This document shows, piece after piece, positions 10,574 to 18,330 of a stretch of DNA of 21,578 nt; positions within the stretch are counted from its first letter, which is position 1; the number at the start of each line of letters is the position of its first letter. The position numbers and the translations under genes were made by a program. The stretch is taken from contig BFEA01000249.1 of assembly GCA_003427395.1 (NCBI GenBank), positions 720,533-742,110 on the forward strand. The letters run 5' to 3'. The stretch is from Chara braunii. Taxonomy: Eukaryota > Streptophyta > Charophyceae > Charales > Characeae. The notes below the pieces were generated by a model. That model was not told the origin of the DNA and did not search any database. It saw only the letters and a program-made list of their open reading frames with translations.

Positions 10574-11155
10574 ACCGGTGTTTATTTAAAGACGCCCGGT
10601 TCTCGTCTCCAACTTAGGGCTGGCCTGCCCTTCAGCACCCATCTAACAGCGCAGCAAGCCGAACAAAGGACAAGCAGCAAAGCATGCGTCCTCTACTCCC
10701 GGTGGGTTGGCATGGTGACCGTGACCCAGTGCTTCGTCCAGGGCCCTTCAGAAAGCTCCGCCCATCTTCTCGCAGATGCTCCACGTGAACATTGCCGACT
10801 CTCAAGGTTGAGCGCACTCAACACCTCACAATGAGAGGACACTCGAGAAGGAACACACAACCTCACCGGTGTTTATTTAAAGACGCGGTTCTCGTCTCCC
10901 ACTTAGGGTTGGCCTGCCCTTCAGCACCCATCTAACAGCGCAGCAAGCCGAACAAAGGACAAGCAGCAAAGCATGCGTCCTCCACTCACGGTGGGTTGGC
11001 ATGGTGACCATGACCCAGTGCTTCGTCCAGGGCCCTTCAGAAAGCTCCGCCCATCTTCTCGAAGATGCTCCACGTGAACATTACCAACTCTCAAGGTTGA
11101 GCGCACTCGACACCTCACAATGAGAGGACACTCGAGAAGGAACACACAACCTCAC
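10574..11155. repeat. Two tandem copies of a 291-bp unit in the element A leader
   Basis: ACCGGTGTTTATTTAAAGACG occurs at 10574 and again at 10865, and homology continues through AACACACAACCTCAC. A stub of a third copy begins near 11152. The copies differ by scattered substitutions and a few small indels and are about 95% alike by eye. Each copy has a TTTATTTAAA core on the plus strand that resembles a TATA element, followed by GC-rich sequence. This suggests duplicated promoter-like sequence, but nothing in the window shows transcription. Confidence 0.88.
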
Positions 11156-11603
11156 GGTAAGAAGTGTCGAAGAGGGTAGATAAGGTTAAGAGGAACATAC
11201 CTCAAATAGCTGCCCCCAACCACAGAGATAATCTCACTAGATGACCTGATGCCGATTGTGATGACCAGTCATTGCTTCGACACAACCAGCATTGCACGTC
11301 GTTCCACCTCAGCACCAATTGTACATTAGATAGTTCTCATCACACTTTCCAGACCCCATCACCCCATGTAGCCTTCCTGGCGATCCCCTCACCTCCTGGG
11401 TCGCCTATCACTCGTCTCCGCCCTCCTCACTACACACCACTTACGGCCAAACTCGCCAAGCAGACCGCATGTATGTACCGCATAAGGCAGAGTACAAGCG
11501 CCAGATGAGCGCAATCGTACCACAACTCAAATACCAAATTGCAAGGAAGATGAGCAATAGCGAACTTCAACAATCAAACAACATCATACATATGAGTCCA
11601 GAT

Positions 11604-11621
11604 AGTCGTGACCTCGAACCA
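11604..11621 (-). promoter_or_regulatory. Possible primer-binding site of element A
   Basis: Ten bases past the inner edge of the 5' LTR the minus strand reads TGGTTCGAGGTCACGACT. A TGG start complementary to tRNA CCA is expected here. It does not match the usual initiator-Met site (TGGTATCAGAGC), and I cannot name the tRNA. Confidence 0.35.
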
Positions 11622-11631
11622 GCAACATAAT

Positions 11632-12371
11632 TGCATCACGGGATTTACCAAATAAGAACACACCAAGAGTTAATAATTGACAATGCTGAAATAGTCCCAT
11701 CATCATTATCAACGAAGAACCAGAGTTGATATCCTATCTCGCGCTCGACGCCCAAAATACATGTGGCAGATCCTTTCTAGCCTATACTACAATGCCGAAG
11801 TTGACGACAACAGCTCTCCCGAAGTACGAACATACAGCGACCAATGTCGCTCGCTTCCAGCGCCAGGTATGTCTGTCGCCTTACTCACAACCTCGTTCCC
11901 CAACACACAGATGCCACTTGCACCCAAGGACCACCATGCGCCACACCCAGCTTACAGCAGCGCAGCTCGGCTATGGCTGCCTGCTCCTTCCTTGCTCGCC
12001 CGTGAGCGCGTAGGCGCAAGCCAGCAAATAGCGCAGCAGTGCTTGCGCAGCATGCAGCCAGCACCCGAATACTGAATGAGGAGGCAGGCCCTTTGCTATA
12101 TCGAAGTGCCCTTCCGGCGTCCAGTCCCAAGAAGCTTCCAATAATCCCCGGTAGCCTGAGGCCCAGCACGATCGAGAACACGCCTGGGGGCCTGATGTGG
12201 TTGCATGCGCCCAACTGCCTTTGGCATGTGTTTGGCCCGGTACCCGTATCCAGCCCAGGGCCTACTTTCCATTCATTCACAAAGGCGGTCGAGGGCCCGG
12301 GGTTCTCTCAACCAACTGGCTCAGCGCAATTGCCTGAATTTCCTTAGTTGCGCAAAGGCCGAAATAAGGCC
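11632..12371 (-). repeat. 5' LTR of element A, truncated at an assembly N
   Basis: This is the counterpart of the LTR at 3523-4262, aligned with a constant offset of 8109 bp and about 50 substitutions over 740 bp. The final 90 bp present in the other LTR, up to the TG that begins it, are absent. The sequence hits the N at 12372, is then repeated from 12373, and continues into (CT)n. Truncation is therefore probably due to assembly or microsatellite expansion and not to a biological end. Confidence 0.82.
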
Positions 12372-12474
12372 NTCCATTCATTCACAAAGGCGGTCGAGGG
12401 CCCGGGGTTCTCTCAACCAACTGGCTCAGCGCAATTGCCTGAATTTCCTTAGTTGCGCAAAGGCCGATATAAGT

Positions 12475-12476
<2 letters not shown>
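12268..12476. other. 104-bp duplication around a single N (probable unmerged contig overlap)
   Basis: Bases 12268-12371 recur at 12373-12476 with an offset of exactly 105. They differ at only two positions, both in the last ten bases next to the (CT)n tract. The copies abut the lone N at 12372. This is the signature of two contig ends that overlap but were joined by a placeholder. Confidence 0.85.

Positions 12477-12557
<81 letters not shown>
12477..12557. repeat. (CT)n microsatellite, about 80 bp
   Basis: Uninterrupted CT dinucleotides follow the second copy of the LTR overlap directly. Confidence 0.97.
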
Positions 12558-12561
<4 letters not shown>

Positions 12562-13173
12562 AGTTTGCAGAGTGTTAGGTCTGTTACAGTATGTTTTGCA
12601 GTTGCAACGTCAGTCACTCATCCCATCGACACGACTATGTTGAGGATGTCATATAATCTGTTGATGAATTTGATTTATCAACTGATAGGTTCATTCAATC
12701 ATTGATAAGGTGAGTGGTTGGTTATTTGGTGAATTGATTGACTGATATAAGAGAAATTCATCCCCTTCGTTCGATTCGACAGCCTGTTACTCCGACCATC
12801 AGGATCACCGTCACCGAGCATGTAATCCACGTTGCGACTCCAGAAAAGCAAAAAAAGTAGAGGTAGGCCAAAGATGCTTCGCAAGCTACCCGTCTTCACC
12901 CGAATAGACTGCCCGGTCATTATAACTGTATTTGTGGCAACCTCCAGTCCAGATACAACGACAATTACCGGGCGTTTTCTATTCGGGTGAAGAAGATAGG
13001 TTTTTTGCAGGCTTGTGAACGCGACAATGAGATGATGAACATCGGGTAACGGAACCTGCATAAATGGTATTTCAACAAAGCACAGTAAGGAGACAACGGC
13101 TAACAACCATTCTCTGCACCATTCACACCATGTCGAGCTAACTCCGATGCGCAGGCCACCTATGCAACAAAAG
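12558..13173. other. Unassigned spacer containing a long imperfect hairpin
   Basis: AT-rich sequence with no recognisable gene. A minus-strand open frame over 12699-13244 has no family features and includes microsatellite-coded Arg-Glu repeats. The part of element D that should lie right of element A (RT, protease, Gag) is not here. The only structure is the hairpin at 12880-13010. Confidence 0.5.
12880..13010. repeat. Long imperfect inverted repeat (MITE- or miRNA-precursor-like)
   Basis: CTTCACCCGAATAGA at 12894-12908 is perfectly complementary to 12978-12992. The next seven bases inward also pair (GCCCGGT 12911-12917 with 12967-12973), and weaker pairing continues inward (..TGTAT.TG) to a loop near 12935-12950. 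Outward pairing is patchy. The folded stem is about 40-45 bp per arm. I see no clear target-site duplication. Confidence 0.7.
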
Positions 13174-13200
13174 CCCTCTCTCTCTCTCTCTCGCGCGCGC
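13174..13200. repeat. (CT)n followed by (CG)n
   Basis: About nine CT units pass straight into GCGCGCGC. Confidence 0.9.
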
Positions 13201-13348
13201 ACCAATTTCCTTAACTTTTCTCTCCATATCTTGCTTTTTAGCACCGCATGACAAGACTATAAACATGTCAACTTTGATTGCATTATATCGGGATCATTCC
13301 ACTATTTCGATAATTATGAGTCTCTACGTGCGCGTTGCGCACCATTGG

Positions 13349-13388
13349 CACACACACACACACACCCACACACACACACACACACACC
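13349..13388. repeat. (CA)n microsatellite
   Basis: CA dinucleotides with one CCA interruption. Confidence 0.95.
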
Positions 13389-13416
13389 TGTTGAAATCAT
13401 TCATTCAAGCGGCGTC

Positions 13417-13419
<3 letters not shown>

Positions 13420-13486
<67 letters not shown>

Positions 13487-13504
13487 ATGTGTCACACACA
13501 TACA

Positions 13505-13546
<42 letters not shown>
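13420..13546. repeat. Compound (CT)n-(GT)n-(CA)n microsatellite
   Basis: (CT)30 at about 13420-13480, then GTGTGTATGTGT, then CA repeats to about 13545. Dipeptide-repeat open frames across it are artefacts. Confidence 0.95.
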
Positions 13547-13547
<1 letters not shown>

Positions 13548-13568
13548 CCAAACTCGCAGGGAAGAGAA

Positions 13569-14049
13569 TGACATGAACAAAGAGCGGAGGAACAGGTACG
13601 AGCGAAAACGAAGAGGGCGGCCGACACTCACCTTGCGATGCGATTCAAATTTCCATGGCCTCACTGCTGCAGGGGCAGCACAGGAAGATGGGTGCGCCTA
13701 ACGAGGGCAAATGGCACAAAGCTCGATGGAATGGGACCGCCGGTTGAGGGAGGGCGTCTTGGAAAGTTGCGCCCACTACCGACAGGGACCTGCCGAAAAG
13801 ATTTTTAGGCCCAGGTGTGCGACAGGGTAAATCGGATGTCGGAGGGGCGCGATGCAAATTAATGGAAAATACAGGGGCGCCAGACAAATTTTCCCATAAA
13901 TAAATGAATGCTGCCCCAAATCGAATCCTGCGGCCCTTAGGTTGGCCGTGGGCCTCCAGGGCGCATGTCTGAGTGTCGTGCGACTTGAGGGCGCCCAACA
14001 ACTGTCTGGCTCCCAAAATGGGGCCGGTGTGCAGCGTCAACATGTGACA
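13569..14049 (-). repeat. Putative 3' LTR of element B
   Basis: On the minus strand the LTR would start TGTCACATGTTG directly after a G8 tract at 14050-14057. Its end is placed at CATGTCA (plus-strand TGACATG at 13569-13575), which gives 481 bp with TG...CA ends. An ATTTATTTATGG stretch (near 13896-13907) could be a TATA region. The left boundary is inferred from end symmetry only, since no second LTR is in the window. An open frame over most of it has no protein features. Confidence 0.55.
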
Positions 14050-14060
14050 CCCCCCCCTAC
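14050..14060 (-). promoter_or_regulatory. Polypurine tract of element B
   Basis: The minus strand reads GTAGGGGGGGG and then TGTCACA. The G8 run abuts the LTR start, as expected for a plus-strand priming site. Confidence 0.7.
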
Positions 14061-14503
14061 GTATGAAGTCACGCCGGGTTGAGGGGTGACGGTCCGATGG
14101 TGGAACATGGACGCGAGTACGGCGTGGAGCCGGAGGTACCGGCTTGCCGTGCTTTTTGCATTCGTAGTGTGCGAGGATATCCGGGGCTGCAGTAGGAGAA
14201 GTGTACTAAGTACTAAGTAGGCTTGGTGCTGTAGCGCCGCTGCGAAGTGATCTCGCTAACCTCCTTAAAATCCTCGATGGAGGGTGGGTCTTGCAATCGT
14301 CGTTCGGGAAAGTTGTCGCGTTTCGCTGAAATAAAAAGAGCCAACTTTGAATAATGAAAGACCGGGTGCGCGGGAAAGTGGGCGGGTATCTGAATGACGA
14401 ATGAAGGTCCTTCGGGTGCGTCACCAACTGGTGCTACAATGTGGCAATGCCCCATTCATTTCGGGAGGAGCTTGCGAGAGAAATCCTGTAGGATGCTGAA
14501 TTC
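14061..14503 (-). pseudogene. Element B integrase C-terminus and broken chromodomain
   Basis: From 14503 the frame reads EFSILQDFSRKLLPK, TGA (14456-14458, where Trp is expected), then the GDAPEGPSFVIQIPAH strand region and HPVFHYSKL, then DPPSIEDFKEVSEIT and RRYSTKPT. A TAG at 14210-14212 precedes YLVHFSYCSPG, which is the start of a chromodomain. The middle of that domain is missing. In another frame the tail resumes with PDILAHYECKKHGKPVPPAP and a basic Arg/Pro end (14181-14061) that runs into the polypurine tract. So a chromodomain was present and has lost its core by a small deletion plus a frameshift. The right end stops four bases before the tRNA. Confidence 0.82.
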
Positions 14504-14506
14504 TTC

Positions 14507-14593
14507 GGGAGAGTGGCCGAGTGGTTAAAAGCGACAGACTGTAAATTTGTTGAAGGTTATATTTCTACATAGGCTCAAATCCTGCCTCTTCCA
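14507..14593 (+). tRNA. trnY: Mitochondrial-type tRNA-Tyr(GUA), degenerate copy
   Basis: The acceptor stem GGGAGAG pairs with CTCTTCC (one G-U pair), discriminator A. The anticodon stem ACAGA/TTTGT encloses CTGTAAA, with anticodon GTA at 14541-14543. A long variable arm (class II) precedes a T-arm with loop CTCAAAT. Tyr tRNAs with a long variable arm are bacterial or organellar; cytosolic eukaryotic ones have a short arm. From memory the D-arm and anticodon region match land-plant and bryophyte mitochondrial trnY closely. Signs of decay are an ATAT insertion in the variable arm, weak outer T-stem pairs, and C-to-T changes in the acceptor, anticodon stem and T-loop. No CCA is encoded. It is most likely a nuclear mitochondrial insertion and not a working gene. 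Confidence 0.82.
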
Positions 14594-14720
14594 CTTTGTG
14601 GCCTTCATATAGTCATAAATTGCATGTAATGTACTTGTGGGGGCGAAAGTCTAGGATGGATCTATTCTATTATTAATGGTAATTCTCTATGTCAACTGTT
14701 CGTTGCTAATTTCATTATGT

Positions 14721-15125
14721 CTACGTAGCACCGTGTTCGCGTTCGGAGGCGAACGCGAACATGTTCGCCCAAACACGAACAAGCGCCAAAAACCCTCCAA
14801 ATGCGAACATAAAAAAAAAAAAAAAAGGTTCTCCAAAAATTTGGAAAAATATATGTTATGTAAAATAATAACACAAGCAACGCTTGCCTTGGAGTCATGT
14901 TCAAATTCGTAGCCAATCATGAGTTAAAATACAAAACCCCTCTTCTCTCTCTCTGCCTTCAGTTTACCGGGCAGTTTTGTTTGTGACAATATATATATTT
15001 TATTTATCTTTTTTACGAAAAAAAAAATATGTTCGCCCGAACATGTTCGCGAGCTGTTCACGCGAACGTGCGAACACGTTCGCGCGAACGTGAAGGGGCG
15101 TGAACACGCTCGCCGTGCTACGCAG
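14721..15125. mobile_element. Non-autonomous DNA transposon (MITE) with 8-bp target-site duplication
   Basis: CATTATGT at 14713-14720 is repeated exactly at 15126-15133. Between them lies a 405-bp element whose ends are inverted repeats: CTACGTAGCAC at the left and, read inward from the right, CTGCGTAGCAC (10 of 11). Both ends are packed with GTTCG/CGAAC motifs in both orientations, at least a dozen in all, including the palindrome GCGAACATGTTCGC. The centre is AT-rich with an A16 run. An 8-bp duplication is typical of the hAT and P superfamilies, and subterminal repeated motifs are the usual transposase-binding sites of hAT elements. No transposase is encoded. The superfamily is inferred. 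Confidence 0.85.
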
Positions 15126-15164
15126 CATTATGTATGGTATTAATCCATATAGAATTGGACACTA

Positions 15165-15165
15165 N
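15165..15165. other. Single N (second assembly join or uncalled base)
   Basis: A lone N in ACTANAGAAA. Unlike the N at 12372, no duplication is visible around it. Confidence 0.9.
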
Positions 15166-15241
15166 AGAAAAGGCTCGAGTCGAGTGAAGAGTGGTATAGG
15201 TAATGAAATTAATAAGAAATAAATTCATTTATTGAATTAAT

Positions 15242-16136
15242 ATCCTGCTAGAGACTGAATTTGTGGCGGAGACCCAAAGGAGGTTGCCCGCGCAGAACAG
15301 ACAAGGAAAAGGCTAGCGATTGCCTTGACAGCTCATGCGTTGCTGCGTCTTTGATATCTAGTCTTGTGCCTTGACCAAGAGCTCTTGTATCCGTCGAATG
15401 AAGATAAGGTGGTCGTTGCTCTCGGTCGTCGTGGGACGATTGTGTCCTACGACAATGTGACCATCGAGCCATGCTTGAACTCAAAGGGCGACATCCCGAT
15501 AGTCGGGATGAATGTACGAGTAAAAAGCCAACTCGACGTCTGACAACCGCTCAACCCAATCCTTTTGGTTGGGACGAATGAGAGTGTGAAGAATAACCTA
15601 CGAGGTTTGATGGGCCCTCTCCGTCTGGCCATCAGTTTGTGGGTGGCGAGCCGAATTCCGCTTGAGAGATGAGCCCCATCGTTTCATGAGAGCCGATCAA
15701 ATGTCGAATATGAATCGAGTGTCGCGGTCGCAAACGATCTCTTTGGGATAATCCTTGGTGCGAATACAACCGACATGAAGGACCTTGGCCAATTCAGGTG
15801 CCTTTGCGTGATAGCGGCAAGTCAAAAACATGGCGAATTTGGTGAGTCGATCGACCACCGTGGGAATTCGATCCATACCGGTCTTGTGCTTGGGAAATGG
15901 CCCGTTGATGTCCATGGCAATTAATTCCTGTCGTCCTAAGGGGACCGGTAATGATCACAACTCGTCGAATGGACGATGGTTGCGGGATTTGCAACACGAC
16001 AAACCTTGCATGACTCCCAATAGCGTGTGACGTTGCCGAGAAGGCCGGGCCACCAAAAGCGCTTGCGAAGTCGGCCAGTCATATGATTGACTCCAAAGTG
16101 TTTGGTCGCGGGACCCCATACACAAGTGTGGATCAC
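15242..16136 (-). pseudogene. Element B integrase (zinc domain, core and linker)
   Basis: The zinc-binding domain reads in one frame (16136-15936): HTCVWGPATKHFGVNH, then FWWPGL and CKVCR. The core reads in another (15915-15600): first catalytic Asp in MDINGPFPK, second in CDRDTRF, third Glu in HPQTDGQTER, then LIRPNQKDWVERL. The tail reads in a third (to 15242) with IRRIQELLVKAQD, TAG, and LLWVSAT. In-frame stops are TGA 15697-15699 after RFIFDI (Trp expected) and TAG 15598-15600 after AHQTS. At least three frameshifts separate the segments. All three catalytic residues survive, although the gene cannot be translated whole. Confidence 0.88.
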
Positions 16137-16730
16137 TTGGCATGCAAAAAAGATCCTTCCTCCGTGAGTGGACTAGCAAATAGCCCTCTTGGATCTGAGA
16201 ATGTGATGGCGCCGGATTTGGAGAGGAGCAATTTGTGTACTTGTTGCAAAACTCGAGGTCGACTTGGTAGCCGGGGATGAAGCTGTCCCACAAGTCGTCT
16301 TCAACCTCGAACGTCAAGTAGACCGTGGTACAAAGGTCCGGGCGCCGTGAAAGAGCGTCCGCAAAACAGTTTGACTTTTGCCGAATGTAATCGTGGAAAA
16401 AGTCAAACTGGTCGATGAAGGCCATCCAACGGACGATGGTACCATTAACTGTGTCTTGGTCCTTGTAAAAGACCAATGAATTGTTATCCGTTACCCAACG
16501 GAATAGACTTCGACCAAGAAGAAAATGTCGCCACCACTTAAGTGTGTGTACGAAGGCGAATAACTCCTTCCTCGCATCGTCAGTTGAGTGCACTGCGAGC
16601 ACCTTCTTGCTATAGTATTCGATTGGGTGCCAATCCACGCCATCGTGTTGCTCGAGGACGACACCAATGGCATAGCCAGACGCATCGGTAGTGACACGAG
16701 TCGACAAAAGCGGGTCATAGATGTGTAAAC
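16137..16730 (-). pseudogene. Element B RNase H
   Basis: The frame 16707-15955 holds VTTDASGYAIGVVLEQHDG, IEYYSKKVL, RKELFAFVHTLKWWRH, the TDNN aspartate and FADALSRRP, that is, all four acidic residues of a Ty3 RNase H. It is offset by a frameshift near 16745 from the RT connection domain. After VEDDLWDSF the frame drifts out of phase before the integrase zinc domain. Confidence 0.88.
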
Positions 16731-17647
16731 CTTCGCGGATAGCAAAATGACTTCGTGGGCCAAAAATGAAGCCTGCACATCGTCGTCGAAGTCAAACGGC
16801 CGGTCCTCGCATTGAAGCTTGGTTAAATTAGTTGCGATCTTCGAGTAGCCTTTGATAAAGCGTTGATAGTAGCCGCTAGGCCATGTACGAGCTGATATCC
16901 GTAACGTTCTTTGGTTCCGAACATTTTTGGACAGCTTGAATCTTATCTGGCAATGGACTAATGCCCTCTGATGTAACGACATGGCCCAAATACACTTGAT
17001 GCACAAACTTTGCACTTGTCGGGGTTGGCTTTGTACATCGCACAACGGAGCGTCTCTAACACACGTCGAAGATGCCCGAGATGGTCCTCCAAGGTCCGGC
17101 TATAGACGAGAATGCCATCCAAGTAGACTGGCACAAACTGGTCAAGCATCATGCGGAACCCGTTGGTCATCGCGGCTTGAAAAGTCACTGGGGCATTAGT
17201 GAGGCCAAAACGCATGACAACCCACTCAAAATGTCTGTACGAAGTCTTGAACTCCGATTTACAGCGATGTTGCAGGCGTATCGTAATTTGACGATAGCTC
17301 GACTTCAAGTCCAATTTCGAAAAATGCTTTGCGCAGGCCTAACGCTCAAGAAGATCGTCAGTACGAGGAAGAGGCCCCTCATTCTTAACGGTTTGCGCAT
17401 TGAGCTTGCGATAATAAATGCATAAGCGTACGTCCTTGTTCTGCTTGCGAGCATAGAGAACGGGTGCACCATATGGTGAGCTGCTAGGGCGGATCCAACC
17501 TTTGTTCAACAAGTCATCGAGTTGCGCGGGGAAAACCGCGAGCTCCTCCTTGCTCATGCGGTAAGTGCAACCTTTCAGCGGCACGACACCGGTGTCAAGA
17601 ATGATCTCATGGGAGATCCGCCGATCCGGCAGACGTCGGCGAACTCG
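16731..17647 (-). pseudogene. Element B reverse transcriptase
   Basis: The frame enters with VPLKGCTYRMSKEEL (17590-17540) and continues through LLNKGWIRPSSSPYGAPV and LCIYYRKLNAQTVKN to TAG 17339-17341. It resumes in phase with FSKLDLKSSYRQI (first catalytic Asp present), FGLTNAPVTFQAAM and the catalytic box YLDG, where the second aspartate of YLDD is now Gly (GGC). A frameshift near 17000 separates this from GHVVTSEG, and another from GYYQRFIKGYSKIATNLTKL and FDFDDDVQASF. It would have been the DNA polymerase of the element and is inactive by both frame and active-site criteria. Confidence 0.9.
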
Positions 17648-18330
17648 TCAAGCAACCGCACCATGTGGGGGTCCGCAGACAAGGCTGTAGGTGAAGATTC
17701 GGTCGTCGCGACGGTCCGAAGAAAACAAACGCCTATCTCGTCGGTCAACTAGTAAGCGCACGTGGGCCGAAAAGACTTGGCCCATTACAACTTGACATCG
17801 AATCGAAGGGTGCGGGAGAGGAATAGTGCACGGGACTTCAATTCCAAAAGCGTCACGAACGGTAAGTGTCTGCCGATGGAAGTTGACCGTGTGGTCCGCA
17901 CTCGCGAACCAAGGCATCCCGAAAATGATGTTGAAATCCGTATCCCATATGTCAAACGTGACCAATTCGCATGCATGTGGTGTGAAATAAACTGGCACGG
18001 CCTCCATGTAGCGATCAAGGAGTTGTTGCGTACGATCGTCCGCCATCTTGACCGCCGTAGGTTTGGCTTCCTTCGAACTTGTGCACCAAGGCCGACTCTT
18101 TGTATAAAGAACTGGCTCAGGAAATTGTGAGTCACGCCTCTATCCAACAAAGCGTTGCAGGACGCTTGCCCAATTTGGATGCGGACATAAAGGATCGGTG
18201 CGTTGTTGTCATCGTACCGCTGCGTGCGAAACTCGTGGGCCACCTTGTTGATTTACGCAAGGAGGTCCCCCACCACAGCTTCGTCATCCGTTGGCGAAGT
18301 TGGTGGTGCATAGAAGGAAAAATACGTGTG
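17648..18330 (-). pseudogene. Element B retropepsin-like protease
   Basis: The N-terminal half (18243-18130) has APILYVRIQIGQ and the active-site strand LLDRGVTHNFLSQ. The triplet is D-R-G where D-S/T-G is expected. After a frameshift near 18060 the second half continues with LVTFDIWDTDFNIIFGMPW, the hydrophobic-hydrophobic-Gly motif of the family, and a C-terminal Arg-rich linker towards RT. It overlaps no other gene and lies between the Gag zinc knuckle and RT, the usual Ty3 order. Confidence 0.82.

Larger units (their letters stand above)
9991..11621 (-). other. Element A leader between 5' LTR and Gag
   Basis: About 1.6 kb with no protein I recognise, unusually long for a Ty3 leader. Bases 10574-11155 are a tandem duplication listed separately. 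The rest shows no open frame with family features. It may include remains of another insertion. Confidence 0.55.
3523..12371 (-). mobile_element. Element A: nearly full-length chromovirus-type Ty3/gypsy retrotransposon
   Basis: This minus-strand LTR retrotransposon is about 8.85 kb. In transcription order it has a 5' LTR (11632-12371, cut at an assembly N), a possible primer-binding site near 11604-11621, a 1.6-kb leader, Gag (about 9990-8040), protease (about 7860-7340), RT-RNase H-integrase (7339-5294), integrase C-terminus with chromodomain-like tail (5293-4390), a polypurine tract (4353-4365) and the 3' LTR (3523-4352). The pairing of the LTRs rests on 740 aligned bases with no net indel at an exact 8109-bp offset. 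It is non-functional: seven in-frame TAGs, one TGA, at least two further frame breaks, and damaged protease and RT active sites. It sits inside the RT/RNase H part of element D. Target-site duplications cannot be compared because the right edge is lost at the N. Confidence 0.88.
14504..15241. other. Segment inserted in element B: trnY, AT-rich flanks and a DNA transposon
   Basis: This interval separates two consecutive pieces of the integrase tail of B. The bases on each side resemble each other over 20 bp (ATCCTG..............GAATT near 14483-14502 and 15242-15261, 15 of 20 matching). Outside the small transposon it is AT-rich (for example 14594-14712 and 15170-15241) and carries trnY at its left end, which fits a mitochondrial DNA fragment. 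An N at 15165 lies inside it, so part of the distance may be unreliable. Confidence 0.6.

Noticed and set aside
12699-13244. 181-codon minus-strand open frame
   Set aside because: It has no recognisable motif, includes microsatellite-coded residues and runs across the hairpin. I take it as chance.
13265-13701. Open frames with long His-Thr, Leu-Ser or Arg-Glu repeats
   Set aside because: They are translations of (CA)n and (CT)n microsatellites without flanking protein features.
13645-14043. 132-codon minus-strand open frame as a host protein
   Set aside because: It lies within the inferred LTR of element B and is continuous with the integrase tail frame through the polypurine tract, so it is read-through of the LTR.
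14213-14503. A fifth, independent retroelement fragment
   Set aside because: Its sequence continues the integrase tail of element B in the right order and orientation, so a split of one element is simpler.
14507-14593. Plastid or cytosolic tRNA-Tyr
   Set aside because: Cytosolic eukaryotic Tyr tRNA lacks the long variable arm. The D-arm and anticodon region fit the mitochondrial type better than the plastid form as I remember them.
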